Part shown: positions 25,077 through 34,206 of the stretch, in pieces
Layout of the letters: every line of letters begins with the position of its first letter
How positions within the stretch are numbered: the stretch's first letter is position 1
Assembly (NCBI RefSeq): GCF_004348985.1
Contig: NZ_SMKW01000077.1
Coordinates: 1-44,206, forward strand
DNA: 44,206 bases
Direction: 5' to 3'
From: Saccharopolyspora elongata
GTDB taxonomy: Bacteria > Actinomycetota > Actinomycetes > Mycobacteriales > Pseudonocardiaceae
Position numbers and translations under genes: made by a program
Notes under the pieces: generated by a model
Database searches by the model: none
Seen by the model: only the letters and a program-made list of their open reading frames with translations
Told to the model about the DNA's origin: nothing

Positions 25077-25558
25077 TGGACGTAACAGTGACCCCCTTGC
25101 CGGGGCTCGGCACGCAGCAGGACTTCACCACCCGCTCCGGCCACCGCATCGGCGTGATCACCTACCGCGACGGCCGGTTCGAGCTGATCGTCTCCGACCA
25201 CGAGGACCCGGACAAGGTGGCCGCTTCGGTCGCGCTGACCACCACCGAGACCAGCACGCTGGCCAACCTGCTGGGCGCCCCGCAACTGGTCGCGCAGCTC
25301 AACGAGCAGCAGAGCGAGGTCGCCGGGATCACCACCTGGCAGCTGTCCGTCGCCCAGGGCTCCCCGTACGACGGCCGGACCCTCGGCGACACCGAGATGC
25401 GCACCCGCACCTCGGTGTCGATCGTCGCCGTCGTCCGCGACGGCACAGTGCATCCCTCGCCGCGACCGGACTTCGTGTTCGCCGCCGGCGACCTGGTGGT
25501 CGTCGTGGGCACCTCGAAGGGGCTGCGCGCAGCCAGCGAAATCCTGGAAAAGGGCTGA
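25076..25558 (+). CDS. cation:proton antiporter regulatory subunit (KhtT-like, RCK_C domain)
   Basis: A 160-residue soluble protein with a C-terminal TrkA-C/RCK_C domain (about 75-160, ending in FAAGDLVVVVGT). This is the layout of KhtT, the cytoplasmic regulator of the KhtU K+/H+ antiporter in Bacillus, whose RCK_C domain binds c-di-AMP. The antiporter gene follows after 120 nt. The start is GTG 25076. The frame is open far upstream, but only as antisense to cmk and plsC. Confidence 0.88.
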   Translation: MDVTVTPLPGLGTQQDFTTRSGHRIGVITYRDGRFELIVSDHEDPDKVAASVALTTTETSTLANLLGAPQLVAQLNEQQSEVAGITTWQLSVAQGSPYDGRTLGDTEMRTRTSVSIVAVVRDGTVHPSPRPDFVFAAGDLVVVVGTSKGLRAASEILEKG

Positions 25559-25678
25559 TCCAGCCCGCTCCGCACACTTTCCCGGCCACCGGACCGGGAC
25601 ACGCGTCACCAACGGCGGTCCAACGCGTGCCGAACCCCTAACAACTCCATACGCAGGGAACACGCGAGAGGAAACACG
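25559..25678 (+). other. gap with two short inverted repeats
   Basis: The gap between the regulator and antiporter genes holds TCCCGG/CCGGGA (25580-25585 with 25594-25599) and CACGCGT/ACGCGTG (25600-25606 with 25623-25629). They could form two hairpins in the mRNA. I do not see the conserved core of a c-di-AMP riboswitch. Confidence 0.35.
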
Positions 25679-26854
25679 GTGCACGACACGGCGATCTCCC
25701 TAATAGAGCTGGGTGCGGTTTTCTTCGGTCTGGGCATCCTCGGGAGACTCGCATGGAAAATCGGGGTGTCACCGATCCCGCTCTACCTGCTTGGTGGGCT
25801 GGCCTTCGGCACAGGCGGCCTCGTCCCGCTGCACGGCATCGAGCCGTTCACCCACCTGGCATCCGAGATCGGCGTGGTCCTGCTGCTGTTGCTGCTGGGC
25901 CTGGAGTACTCCGCGGGTGAACTCGTCACCGGCTTACGCCGCTCCTGGCTGGCCGGCATCGTCGACATCGTGCTGAACGCGGTGCCCGGCGCGCTGGTGG
26001 CGCTGCTGCTGGGCTGGGGCCCGCTCGGCGCGCTCACCATGGCCGGTGTCACCTACATCTCCTCCTCCGGCATCGTCGCGAAGGTGCTCGGTGACCTGGG
26101 CAGGCTCGGCAACCGGGAAACGCCGGTGATCCTGTCGATCCTGGTCTTCGAAGACCTGGCGATGGCCGTCTACCTGCCGATCCTGACCGCCGTGCTGGCC
26201 GGCGTCAGCTTCCTCGGCGGCCTCACCGCGGTCGGGGTGTCGCTGGTCGTGATCACCCTGGTGCTGGTCGTCGCGCTGAAGTTCGGCAAGTACGTCTCGG
26301 CCCTGATCGACAGCCCCGATCCGGAGGTCTTCCTGCTCCGCCTGCTGGGTTCGGCGCTGCTGGTCGCGGGCATCGCCTCGGAGCTGCAGGTCTCGGCGGC
26401 GGTCGGCTCGTTCCTGCTGGGCATCGCGATCTCCGGGTCCACGGCGGCGAACGCGACCCGGATGCTGGAGCCGCTCCGCGACCTGTTCGCCGCGCTGTTC
26501 TTCGTCGTGTTCGGCCTGAACACCGACCCCAGCCAGATCCCGCCGGTGCTGCCGATCGCGCTGCTGCTGGCGGTGGCGACCGTGGCGACGAAGGTGATCA
26601 CCGGCTGGTTCGCCGCCCGGATGCAGGGCGTGGGCAAGATGGGCCGCTTGCGGGCCGGTGCTGCGCTGGTCGCCCGCGGCGAGTTCTCCATCGTCATCGC
26701 CGGCCTGGCGGTCGCCTCCGGCGCGGTGCCCGGCGAGCTCGCGGCGCTGGCCACGGCCTACGTGCTGCTGATGGCGATCCTCGGCCCGGTGGCGGCCCGG
26801 GTCGTCGAGCCGGTGGCCCGGCTCTTCCTCCCCCGCCAGGTCAAGAAGGCCTGA
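25679..26854 (+). CDS. cation:proton antiporter, CPA2 family (KhtU/KefB-like)
   Basis: A 391-residue membrane protein with about 12 helices of the Na+/H+ exchanger (CPA2) fold, including LLLLGLEYSAGEL and a VFEDLAMAVYLP segment carrying the conserved acidic residue. It has no C-terminal RCK domain; the separate KhtT-like protein supplies it. The pair should release K+ (or NH4+) in exchange for H+. GTG 25679 follows an AGAGGA element. The pair sits on the opposite strand to the conserved block that it interrupts. Confidence 0.9.
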   Translation: MHDTAISLIELGAVFFGLGILGRLAWKIGVSPIPLYLLGGLAFGTGGLVPLHGIEPFTHLASEIGVVLLLLLLGLEYSAGELVTGLRRSWLAGIVDIVLNAVPGALVALLLGWGPLGALTMAGVTYISSSGIVAKVLGDLGRLGNRETPVILSILVFEDLAMAVYLPILTAVLAGVSFLGGLTAVGVSLVVITLVLVVALKFGKYVSALIDSPDPEVFLLRLLGSALLVAGIASELQVSAAVGSFLLGIAISGSTAANATRMLEPLRDLFAALFFVVFGLNTDPSQIPPVLPIALLLAVATVATKVITGWFAARMQGVGKMGRLRAGAALVARGEFSIVIAGLAVASGAVPGELAALATAYVLLMAILGPVAARVVEPVARLFLPRQVKKA

Positions 26855-26858
26855 ACGA

Positions 26859-26899
26859 AGAGCCTTCGGCTGCTCCCGAGCGGATCGGCCGAAGGCTCT
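26859..26899. terminator. bidirectional terminator after the antiporter gene
   Basis: A 12-bp perfect stem (26859-26870 with 26888-26899) lies 5 nt after the antiporter stop. The convergent rluB gene ends 96 nt further on. Confidence 0.75.
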
Positions 26900-26908
26900 C
26901 TTCCGGAC

Positions 26909-26940
26909 GTTAAATTTCACTCAACACTGAAATCATTAAC
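26909..26940. repeat. AT-rich imperfect palindrome
   Basis: GTTAA (26909-26913) and TTAAC (26936-26940) flank the arms ATTTCA (26914-26919) and TGAAAT (26928-26933) around an 8-nt centre. It is strikingly AT-rich for this genome. It lies downstream of both convergent genes, so a terminator or protein site is more likely than a promoter. Confidence 0.45.
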
Positions 26941-26952
26941 ACTGTAGACACA

Positions 26953-26988
26953 TCGGACCCGGTCCCGCCGACGCGAGACAGGGTCCGA
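26953..26988 (-). terminator. candidate rluB terminator
   Basis: TCGGACCC (26953-26960) and GGGTCCGA (26981-26988) form an 8-bp stem with a 20-nt loop, 6 nt downstream of the rluB stop on the minus strand. There is no U-run. Confidence 0.5.
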
Positions 26989-26994
26989 GGAACG

Positions 26995-27759
26995 TCAGAG
27001 GCCGACGGCCCGGTACAGCGAGCCGATCTCCTGCCGGTTCAGCGGCCGGATCGCGCCAGGGCGCTCGCTGGTCAGCCGCACGTCGCCGATCCGCGTCCGC
27101 ACCAGGCGCTGCACCGGGAGGCCGACGTGCTTGAGCAGCCGCCGCACGATCCGGTTCCGGCCCTCGTGCAGCACGATCTCCACCAGGGACCGGTTCTGGT
27201 TCGTGTCGACCAGCTTGAACCGGTCCACCTTCACCAGACCGTCCTCCAGCTCCACGCCGTCGCGCAGCCGCTGCCCCAGGTCCTTCGGGACCGACCCGAG
27301 CACCTCGGCCAGGTAGGTCTTGCGCACCTTGTACTTCGGGTGCATCAGCCGGTTCGCCAGCTCCCCGTCGTTGGTGATCAGCAGCAGGCCCTCGGTGTCC
27401 TGGTCCAGCCGGCCCACGTGGAACAGCTTGCCCTGGCGTTCCCGCAGGTAGTCACCGATGCACGGGCGCCCCTTGTCGTCCGACATGGTGCACAGGATGC
27501 CGGTCGGCTTGTTCAGCAGCAGGTGCGTCAGGTCGTCGTTGACCATCACCCGGTTGCCGTCCACGTGGATCACCGCGGTCGCCGGGTCGACGCGCCGCCC
27601 CAGCTCGGTGACGAGCTCGCCGTCGACCTCGATCCGACCCTCGACGATCATCTCCTCGGCCGCGCGCCGCGACGCCACCCCGGCCTGGGACAACACTTTC
27701 TGCAGCCGCACGCCTTCGGAATCGGCTTTGCTGGACGGGGAACGGTGCTCAGACGTCAT
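26995..27759 (-). CDS. rluB: 23S rRNA pseudouridine synthase, RluB/RsuA family
   Basis: A 254-residue enzyme with an N-terminal S4 RNA-binding domain (about 17-65) and the RsuA/RluB catalytic motif GRLD (D119 is the nucleophilic Asp). It probably makes a pseudouridine in 23S rRNA helix 89, as Rv1711-type proteins are annotated. ATG 27759 overlaps the 3' end of scpB by 11 nt, which implies coupling. It is the last gene of the parA-scpAB-rluB operon. Confidence 0.93.
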   Translation of the reverse strand: MTSEHRSPSSKADSEGVRLQKVLSQAGVASRRAAEEMIVEGRIEVDGELVTELGRRVDPATAVIHVDGNRVMVNDDLTHLLLNKPTGILCTMSDDKGRPCIGDYLRERQGKLFHVGRLDQDTEGLLLITNDGELANRLMHPKYKVRKTYLAEVLGSVPKDLGQRLRDGVELEDGLVKVDRFKLVDTNQNRSLVEIVLHEGRNRIVRRLLKHVGLPVQRLVRTRIGDVRLTSERPGAIRPLNRQEIGSLYRAVGL

Positions 27760-28369
27760 CAATCGAATCCACTTCGGGCAACAAGGGGGCGAGCGGTGGC
27801 AAATCCTTCAGCGACGACAGCCCCAGCCGCTCCAGGAACAGCTCGGTCGTGCAGTACAGGATGCCGCCCGTCTCCGGGTCGGTTCCGGCCTCTTCGATAA
27901 GGCCGCGCCCCACCAGGGTACGGATGACGCCATCGACGTTCACACCCCGTACTGCCGCGACCCGCGAACGCGTCACGGGCTGCCGGTAGGAGATCACCGC
28001 GAGCGTCTCCAGCGCGGCGCGCGTCAGCTTCGAGCGCTGCCCGTCCAGGAGGTACCGCTCCACGTACGGCGCGTACGCATCCCGCGTGTAGAACCGCCAA
28101 CCGTCCCCGATTCGCCGCAGGTCAATGCCCCGCTCGGCGTCGGCGTAACCGTCGGAGAGCCGCCGCAGCGCAACCCGGATCCGGGCCACCGGCTGCTCCA
28201 GCGTGTCGGCCAGCAGCTCCTCGCCCGCCGGCACGTCCACCACGAGCAGCAGCGCCTCCAACGCGGCATCGAGCGCGCTGTCGGAGGTCAGGTCCGGCAC
28301 GCCCGCCGTCTCCACCGCCTCGGACTCCGCCGCGCGCGCCTCGGGGCTCTCGTCGTTCGCTGCCGTCAC
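27749..28369 (-). CDS. scpB: segregation and condensation protein B
   Basis: A 206-residue protein with two winged-helix domains and the conserved AALETLAVISYRQPVTR segment near the middle. An acidic, poorly conserved N-terminus of about 30 residues precedes them. ScpB dimerises and binds ScpA, the kleisin of the SMC condensin, on the chromosome. GTG 28369 overlaps the scpA stop (GTGA). The frame is open further upstream only as a shadow of scpA. Equivalent to Rv1710. Confidence 0.94.
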   Translation of the reverse strand: MTAANDESPEARAAESEAVETAGVPDLTSDSALDAALEALLLVVDVPAGEELLADTLEQPVARIRVALRRLSDGYADAERGIDLRRIGDGWRFYTRDAYAPYVERYLLDGQRSKLTRAALETLAVISYRQPVTRSRVAAVRGVNVDGVIRTLVGRGLIEEAGTDPETGGILYCTTELFLERLGLSSLKDLPPLAPLLPEVDSIDDV

Positions 28370-29217
28370 CCGTACTCCTCTTCCTCCTGGTTGGCGCGCT
28401 GCGCATCGGCTTCGACCTGAGCCTCCGCCACGCTGCCGCCCACCCAGCGCACGAGCAGCTCGCCCAGCGGGCTCTCCTGCTCGAACTGCAAGACCTTCTC
28501 CCGGTAGAGCTCCAGCAGGGCCAGGAACCGGGCCACCACCTCGACGGTGTGCCCGCAGTCCGACACGAGCTCCCCGAACGTCGCGCTGCCCTTCTCCGCC
28601 AGCCGCACCCGCAGCAGCGCCGCGTGCTCGCGCACCGAAACGCCGTGCTGGTGGATGTGGTCCAGCGAAACGGTCGGCGGCGGCTTCGGCCGGAACACCG
28701 CGGCCGCGATCTCGGCGAACCGCTGCGGCGAGACCCCGATCTGCACCTCCGGCAGCAGGTTCGCGAACCGCTCCTCGACCGACACCGAGCGCGGGTAGCG
28801 CCGTAGCGCCCCGGCCTCCAGCTCGCCGAACAACGCGGCGACCTGCTTGTAGGCGCGGTACTGCAGCAGCCGGGCGAAGAGCAGGTCGCGGGCCTCCAGC
28901 AGCGCCAGGTCGGCCTCGTCCTCCACCTCCGCGGAGGGCAGCAGCCGCGCCGCCTTCAGGTCCAGCAGGGTCGCGGCGATCACCAGGAACTCGGTGGTCT
29001 CGTCCAGGTCCCACTGCTCGCCGAGCGCCTTGGTGTAGGCGATGAACTCGTCGGTGACCTTGTGCAGCGCCACCTCGGTGACGTCCAGCTGGTGCTGCGA
29101 GATCAGCTGCAGCAGCAGGTCGAAGGGGCCTTCGAAGTTCTCCAGCCGCACCGTGAACCGGCCGCTCGCGCCGGAGTCCTCGCTGGACCGTTCCTCCGGT
29201 ACCGCGGGGTCTGTCAC
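28366..29217 (-). CDS. scpA: segregation and condensation protein A
   Basis: A 283-residue kleisin. The N-terminal SMC-neck-binding domain contains the signature LENFEGPFDLLLQLI, and a TEFLVIAATLLDLKA helix follows. The C-terminal winged helix would bind the SMC cap. It bridges the SMC heads in chromosome condensation. GTG 29217 overlaps the stop of the upstream small gene (GTGA), and its own stop overlaps scpB. Equivalent to Rv1709. Confidence 0.95.
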   Translation of the reverse strand: MTDPAVPEERSSEDSGASGRFTVRLENFEGPFDLLLQLISQHQLDVTEVALHKVTDEFIAYTKALGEQWDLDETTEFLVIAATLLDLKAARLLPSAEVEDEADLALLEARDLLFARLLQYRAYKQVAALFGELEAGALRRYPRSVSVEERFANLLPEVQIGVSPQRFAEIAAAVFRPKPPPTVSLDHIHQHGVSVREHAALLRVRLAEKGSATFGELVSDCGHTVEVVARFLALLELYREKVLQFEQESPLGELLVRWVGGSVAEAQVEADAQRANQEEEEYG

Positions 29218-29552
29218 TCGCCGGGCTCCTGGAGGCGCCGGACCAGCACCGAGTCCGCGCCGTTGCGGTCGAGGTCGGCGAGCACCACCGCAACCGCCTC
29301 CCGCACCACCCGGCCCCGGTCCACGGCGATGCCGTGGTCGGCCCGCAATGCCAGCCGCGCCTGCTCCAAGCCCAGCAACTCCTCGTCGGACACGTACACG
29401 GTGATCTTCGAATCGTGCTTGCGCCGACCCGTACCGGACCGCCCAGCTGCGGGCTGCGCCGGCTCCGGCTCCGGCTGCTCCGCCTGATCCGTCCGAGGAA
29501 CAGTAGTACGGAAGAGTTCGGCCGCGCCGGGCAGGGCGACCCGCCGCGTCAT
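29214..29552 (-). CDS. small ribbon-helix-helix-like protein between parA and scpA
   Basis: A 112-residue protein I cannot name. A Pro/Glu/Gln-rich, basic N-terminal half (1-47) is followed by KITVYVSDEELLGLEQAR and a second helix (VVREAVAVVLADL). A beta-strand followed by two helices fits the ribbon-helix-helix (CopG/MetJ/ParG) fold; this is inference from the residue pattern. It is locked into the operon by 4-nt overlaps on both sides: ATGA with parA and GTGA with scpA. In plasmid systems a ParA-like ATPase often pairs with a small RHH DNA-binding protein, so a partner role for the upstream ParA is possible. Confidence 0.7.
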   Translation of the reverse strand: MTRRVALPGAAELFRTTVPRTDQAEQPEPEPAQPAAGRSGTGRRKHDSKITVYVSDEELLGLEQARLALRADHGIAVDRGRVVREAVAVVLADLDRNGADSVLVRRLQEPGE

Positions 29553-30490
29553 CGGGCGATCACCTCGCGCGCCAGCTCCCGGTACGCCTGCGCGCCGGCC
29601 GAGCGGGGCGCCCAGCGGGTGATCGGCTCGCCGGCCACGGTGGTCTCCGGGAACCGCACCGTCCGGTTGATCACGGCGTCGAAGACGATGTCGCCGAACG
29701 CCTCCACGACGCGCGCCATCACCTCGCGGGAGTGCAGCGTGCGCGGGTCGAACATGGTCGCCAGGATGCCGCTGATCTCCAGCTTCGGGTTCAGCCGCTC
29801 CCGGACCTTCTCGATGGTGTCGATCAGCAGCGCCACGCCGCGCAGGCTGAAGAACTCGCACTCCAACGGGATTATCACGCCGTCCGCCGCCGCCAACGCG
29901 TTCACCGTCAGCAGGCCCAGCGACGGCTGGCAGTCCACCAGCACGTAGTCGTACTCCCCCAGCGCCGGCTGCAGCACCCGGTGCAGGGTCTGCTCCCGGC
30001 CCACCTCGGCGACCAGCTGCACCTCGGCCGCGGAGAGGTCGATGTTGCTGGGCAGCAGGTCCATGCCCTCGACGCTGGTCTGCCGCACCACGTCCTGGAC
30101 GGAGACCGGGCGCTCCATGATCACGTTGTAGATGGTCTGATCGAGCTGGTGCGGCTGGACCCCGAGGCCGACCGAGAGCGCGCCCTGCGGATCGAAATCC
30201 ACCAGCAGCACCCGGCGCCCGTACTCCGCCAGCGCTGCGCCGAGGTTGATCGTCGACGTGGTCTTCCCGACGCCGCCCTTCTGGTTGCACATCGCGAGCA
30301 CCGACGCGGGACCGTGCCGGTCCAGCAGCGGCGGCTCCGGGATGTGCCGACGTGGCCGGCCAGTCGGACCGAGACCGCGCGGATTCGGCGCCAGGCCGAC
30401 GTCTTCCGCACGACCCGTCGTCTCCGGGGCGATGCTCAGGTCGACCGCGCCCCGGGGCCGCCCTTCGGCGGCGGGCTGCGGTAGCGACAT
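29549..30490 (-). CDS. ParA/Soj-family ATPase
   Basis: A 313-residue P-loop ATPase with the deviant Walker A motif KGGVGKTT (71-78), the switch I region DFDPQGALS and DCQPSLGLLT. A Pro/Arg-rich 60-residue N-terminal extension precedes the fold. ParA-like ATPases bind DNA non-specifically and move cargo in segregation. This is the second ParA encoded beside scpAB in actinobacteria (Rv1708 type), not the origin-proximal parAB copy. No parB follows. ATG 30490 lies 10 nt after AAAGGAG; a good promoter lies at 30530-30559. Confidence 0.92.
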   Translation of the reverse strand: MSLPQPAAEGRPRGAVDLSIAPETTGRAEDVGLAPNPRGLGPTGRPRRHIPEPPLLDRHGPASVLAMCNQKGGVGKTTSTINLGAALAEYGRRVLLVDFDPQGALSVGLGVQPHQLDQTIYNVIMERPVSVQDVVRQTSVEGMDLLPSNIDLSAAEVQLVAEVGREQTLHRVLQPALGEYDYVLVDCQPSLGLLTVNALAAADGVIIPLECEFFSLRGVALLIDTIEKVRERLNPKLEISGILATMFDPRTLHSREVMARVVEAFGDIVFDAVINRTVRFPETTVAGEPITRWAPRSAGAQAYRELAREVIAR

Positions 30491-30529
30491 GGCGATCTGA
30501 CTCCTTTGGTGCCGGTGGCGATCAAACGC

Positions 30530-30559
30530 AGCCTAAGTGGCATTCGTTACCAGCGGCAA
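30530..30559 (-). promoter_or_regulatory. promoter of the parA-scpAB operon
   Basis: On the minus strand TTGCCG (complement of 30554-30559) and TAGGCT (complement of 30530-30535) are spaced by 18 nt. The -10 lies 39 nt before the parA start codon. Confidence 0.55.
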
Positions 30560-30653
30560 CGCGCCTCGCCGACGTATCGGAAGTTCCCTGTGATCTCCGT
30601 GTGATCAACGTCTACCCCCTGCGCCGCCGGCCCGCATTCGCAGCGTCACCAAC

Positions 30654-31601
30654 TCACTCCGAAGCGTGTGCGCGCGGATGGGCCGTCGCGTAGACCTCCC
30701 GCAGCGTGTTGACCGTGATCAGGGTGTAGACCTGCGTCGTCGTGACAGAGGCGTGGCCCAGCAGTTCCTGCACCACGCGGACGTCGGCACCGCCCTCCAC
30801 GAGGTGCGTGGCGAAGGAGTGCCGCAGCACGTGCGGCGAAACCGAGCCGCCGATGCCGGCGCGCTGCGCGGCGATCTTCAACGCGTTCCACGCGCTTTGC
30901 CGGGAAAGCCGGGTCCCGCGCGAATTGAGGAACACCGCGGCGGTTCCGCGCCCGCGCGCCGCCAGGCCGGGCCGGGCGCGCACCAGGTACGCGTCCAGCG
31001 CCGCCAGCGCCGGGCGGCCGATGGGCACCAGCCGCTGGCGGCCGCCCTTGCCGTCCAGCAGGACCGTGCGGTTGGTGCCGTCGATGTCGTCGAGGTCCAG
31101 CCCGACCGCTTCGGAGATCCGCGCTCCCGTCGAGTACAGCAACTCCAGCAGCGCCCGGTCCCGCATGCCCCGGGCGTCATCGCCACCGGCGTGGTCGAGC
31201 AGCTTCCCGACGTCGTCGATGGGCAGGGCCTTCGGCAGCCGCTTGGGCAGGCTCGGCGGCGCGACCTCGCGCGCGACGTCGACCGCCAGCTGCCCTTCGG
31301 CATGCGCGAACCGGTGCAGGCCGCGGGCGGCGACCAGGGCCCGCGCCGAGGACGAAGGTGCGAGCGCGGGCCGCTGCTCGGTGCCTTCCCGCAGTTCGGC
31401 CAGGAATCCGGACAGGTGCTCCGAGCGCACCTCGGCGAGCCCGGAAATCCCCTCCCCGACCAGGAATTCGGCGTACCGGCGCAGATCCCTGGCGTAGGAG
31501 TCGAGGGTGCTGCGGGCGGTGCCGCGCTCGACGGCGAGGTGGTCGAGGTATCCGGTGATCGCCCCGCGCAGGTCCGGCGGCAGCTCCTCGAAACCCCTCA
31601 C
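30654..31601 (-). CDS. xerD: site-specific tyrosine recombinase XerD
   Basis: A 315-residue recombinase: N-terminal SAM-like core-binding domain (about 10-110) and a C-terminal catalytic domain with the full active site R161, K185, H257, R260, H283 and the nucleophile Y292. Length and spacing match XerD, which resolves chromosome dimers at dif with XerC. GTG 31601 overlaps the Nudix stop (GTGA); the frame open upstream is a shadow of the Nudix gene. Equivalent to Rv1701. Confidence 0.93.
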   Translation of the reverse strand: MRGFEELPPDLRGAITGYLDHLAVERGTARSTLDSYARDLRRYAEFLVGEGISGLAEVRSEHLSGFLAELREGTEQRPALAPSSSARALVAARGLHRFAHAEGQLAVDVAREVAPPSLPKRLPKALPIDDVGKLLDHAGGDDARGMRDRALLELLYSTGARISEAVGLDLDDIDGTNRTVLLDGKGGRQRLVPIGRPALAALDAYLVRARPGLAARGRGTAAVFLNSRGTRLSRQSAWNALKIAAQRAGIGGSVSPHVLRHSFATHLVEGGADVRVVQELLGHASVTTTQVYTLITVNTLREVYATAHPRAHASE

Positions 31602-32245
31602 CGGGCGGCGAAGCGCTGGGGCCGGTCCGGCCATTCGGCGTCCACCGGGCGCGGCCGCCCCCGGCCGTCGCGGACCGCCTGGGCGGCGAGCAGCCCGGCC
31701 ACGCCGGGACCGTTGACGATCTCCCCGGCCAGCGCCATCCGCACCGCATCGGCCAGCGGGAAACGCCGGATCACCAGGTCCGCCTCCTCGTCCCCGACCG
31801 CCGCCGGACGATCCACATCGGACAGTCCGGTGGCCAGGAACACTCGGATGCACTCGTCGGTGAAGCCCGGCGAGGTGGCGACGTCGACCAGCACCGACCA
31901 GTCCCGCGCCGCGAGCCCCGCCTCCTCGGCGAGCTCCCGCTGCGCCGTGCGCACCGGCTCCTCGCCCGCCACGTCCAGCAGCCCGGCCGGCAGCTCCCAG
32001 AGCCGCCGGCCGAGCGGGTACCGGTACTGGTGGATCAGCACGACCTGGTCGTGCTCGTCCACCGCCACCACCGCGACCGCCCCGAGGTGCTCGACGACCT
32101 CGCGACGCGCGTGCCCGCCGCCGGGCATCCCGACCTCATCGGCCCGCAACGCGAGGATCTTCCCCACGTACACGTCCTCGCTGGCCAGGGTGGTGAATTC
32201 GTGCTCGCCGTCGGTGCGCGCGACACCTTGCTCCGTCGTGTCCAC
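31598..32245 (-). CDS. Nudix hydrolase, ADP-ribose pyrophosphatase type
   Basis: A 215-residue Nudix enzyme. The Nudix box spans about 88-111 (RELAEEAGL at 103-111), with one extra residue between the leading Gly and the first Glu. An aromatic/Pro-rich QYRYPLGRRLWELPAG segment precedes it, as in ADP-ribose pyrophosphatases. It would cleave ADP-ribose to AMP and ribose 5-phosphate. It lies 25 nt after pyrG and overlaps xerD by 4 nt. Equivalent to Rv1700. Confidence 0.92.
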   Translation of the reverse strand: MDTTEQGVARTDGEHEFTTLASEDVYVGKILALRADEVGMPGGGHARREVVEHLGAVAVVAVDEHDQVVLIHQYRYPLGRRLWELPAGLLDVAGEEPVRTAQRELAEEAGLAARDWSVLVDVATSPGFTDECIRVFLATGLSDVDRPAAVGDEEADLVIRRFPLADAVRMALAGEIVNGPGVAGLLAAQAVRDGRGRPRPVDAEWPDRPQRFAAR

Positions 32246-32270
32246 GCCGCCACTTTAGAGCGAACTAAGA

Positions 32271-33974
<1,704 letters not shown>

Positions 33975-34206
33975 CAACAAAAGCTCCCCGTGGTCAAGCC
34001 GTCGCCTGGCTGGATTTCTGCACTGGCAGGACGGCTGGATCCGTCGCTCCCACGGAATTCCAGCCTAACGCACGACCACCGGGGCCGTGCACCGAGACCC
34101 GCCGCACGGCGTCGGGGCGACCGGCCAGGTCAACCGCCATCCGGCGGCCTACCAGCCGGTCACCGCCCGCATCCGCCGCGATGGGCCGCCGCGGTGAGCA
34201 TCAACA
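33975..34206 (-). other. pyrG upstream region
   Basis: These 232 bases lie between the mctB stop and the pyrG start, both minus-strand. A TAGGCT-type -10 is visible on the minus strand near 34062-34067, without a clear -35. No RNA gene or G-rich initiation run for reiterative transcription is seen. Confidence 0.35.

Noticed and set aside
25559..25678. c-di-AMP (ydaO-type) riboswitch before the antiporter gene
   Set aside because: The gap is only 120 nt and shows two simple inverted repeats, not the conserved ydaO core.
27749..29293. ScpB extended to 514 residues
   Set aside because: The extra N-terminal part is scpA read in another frame; GTG 28369 overlaps the scpA stop in the usual GTGA arrangement.
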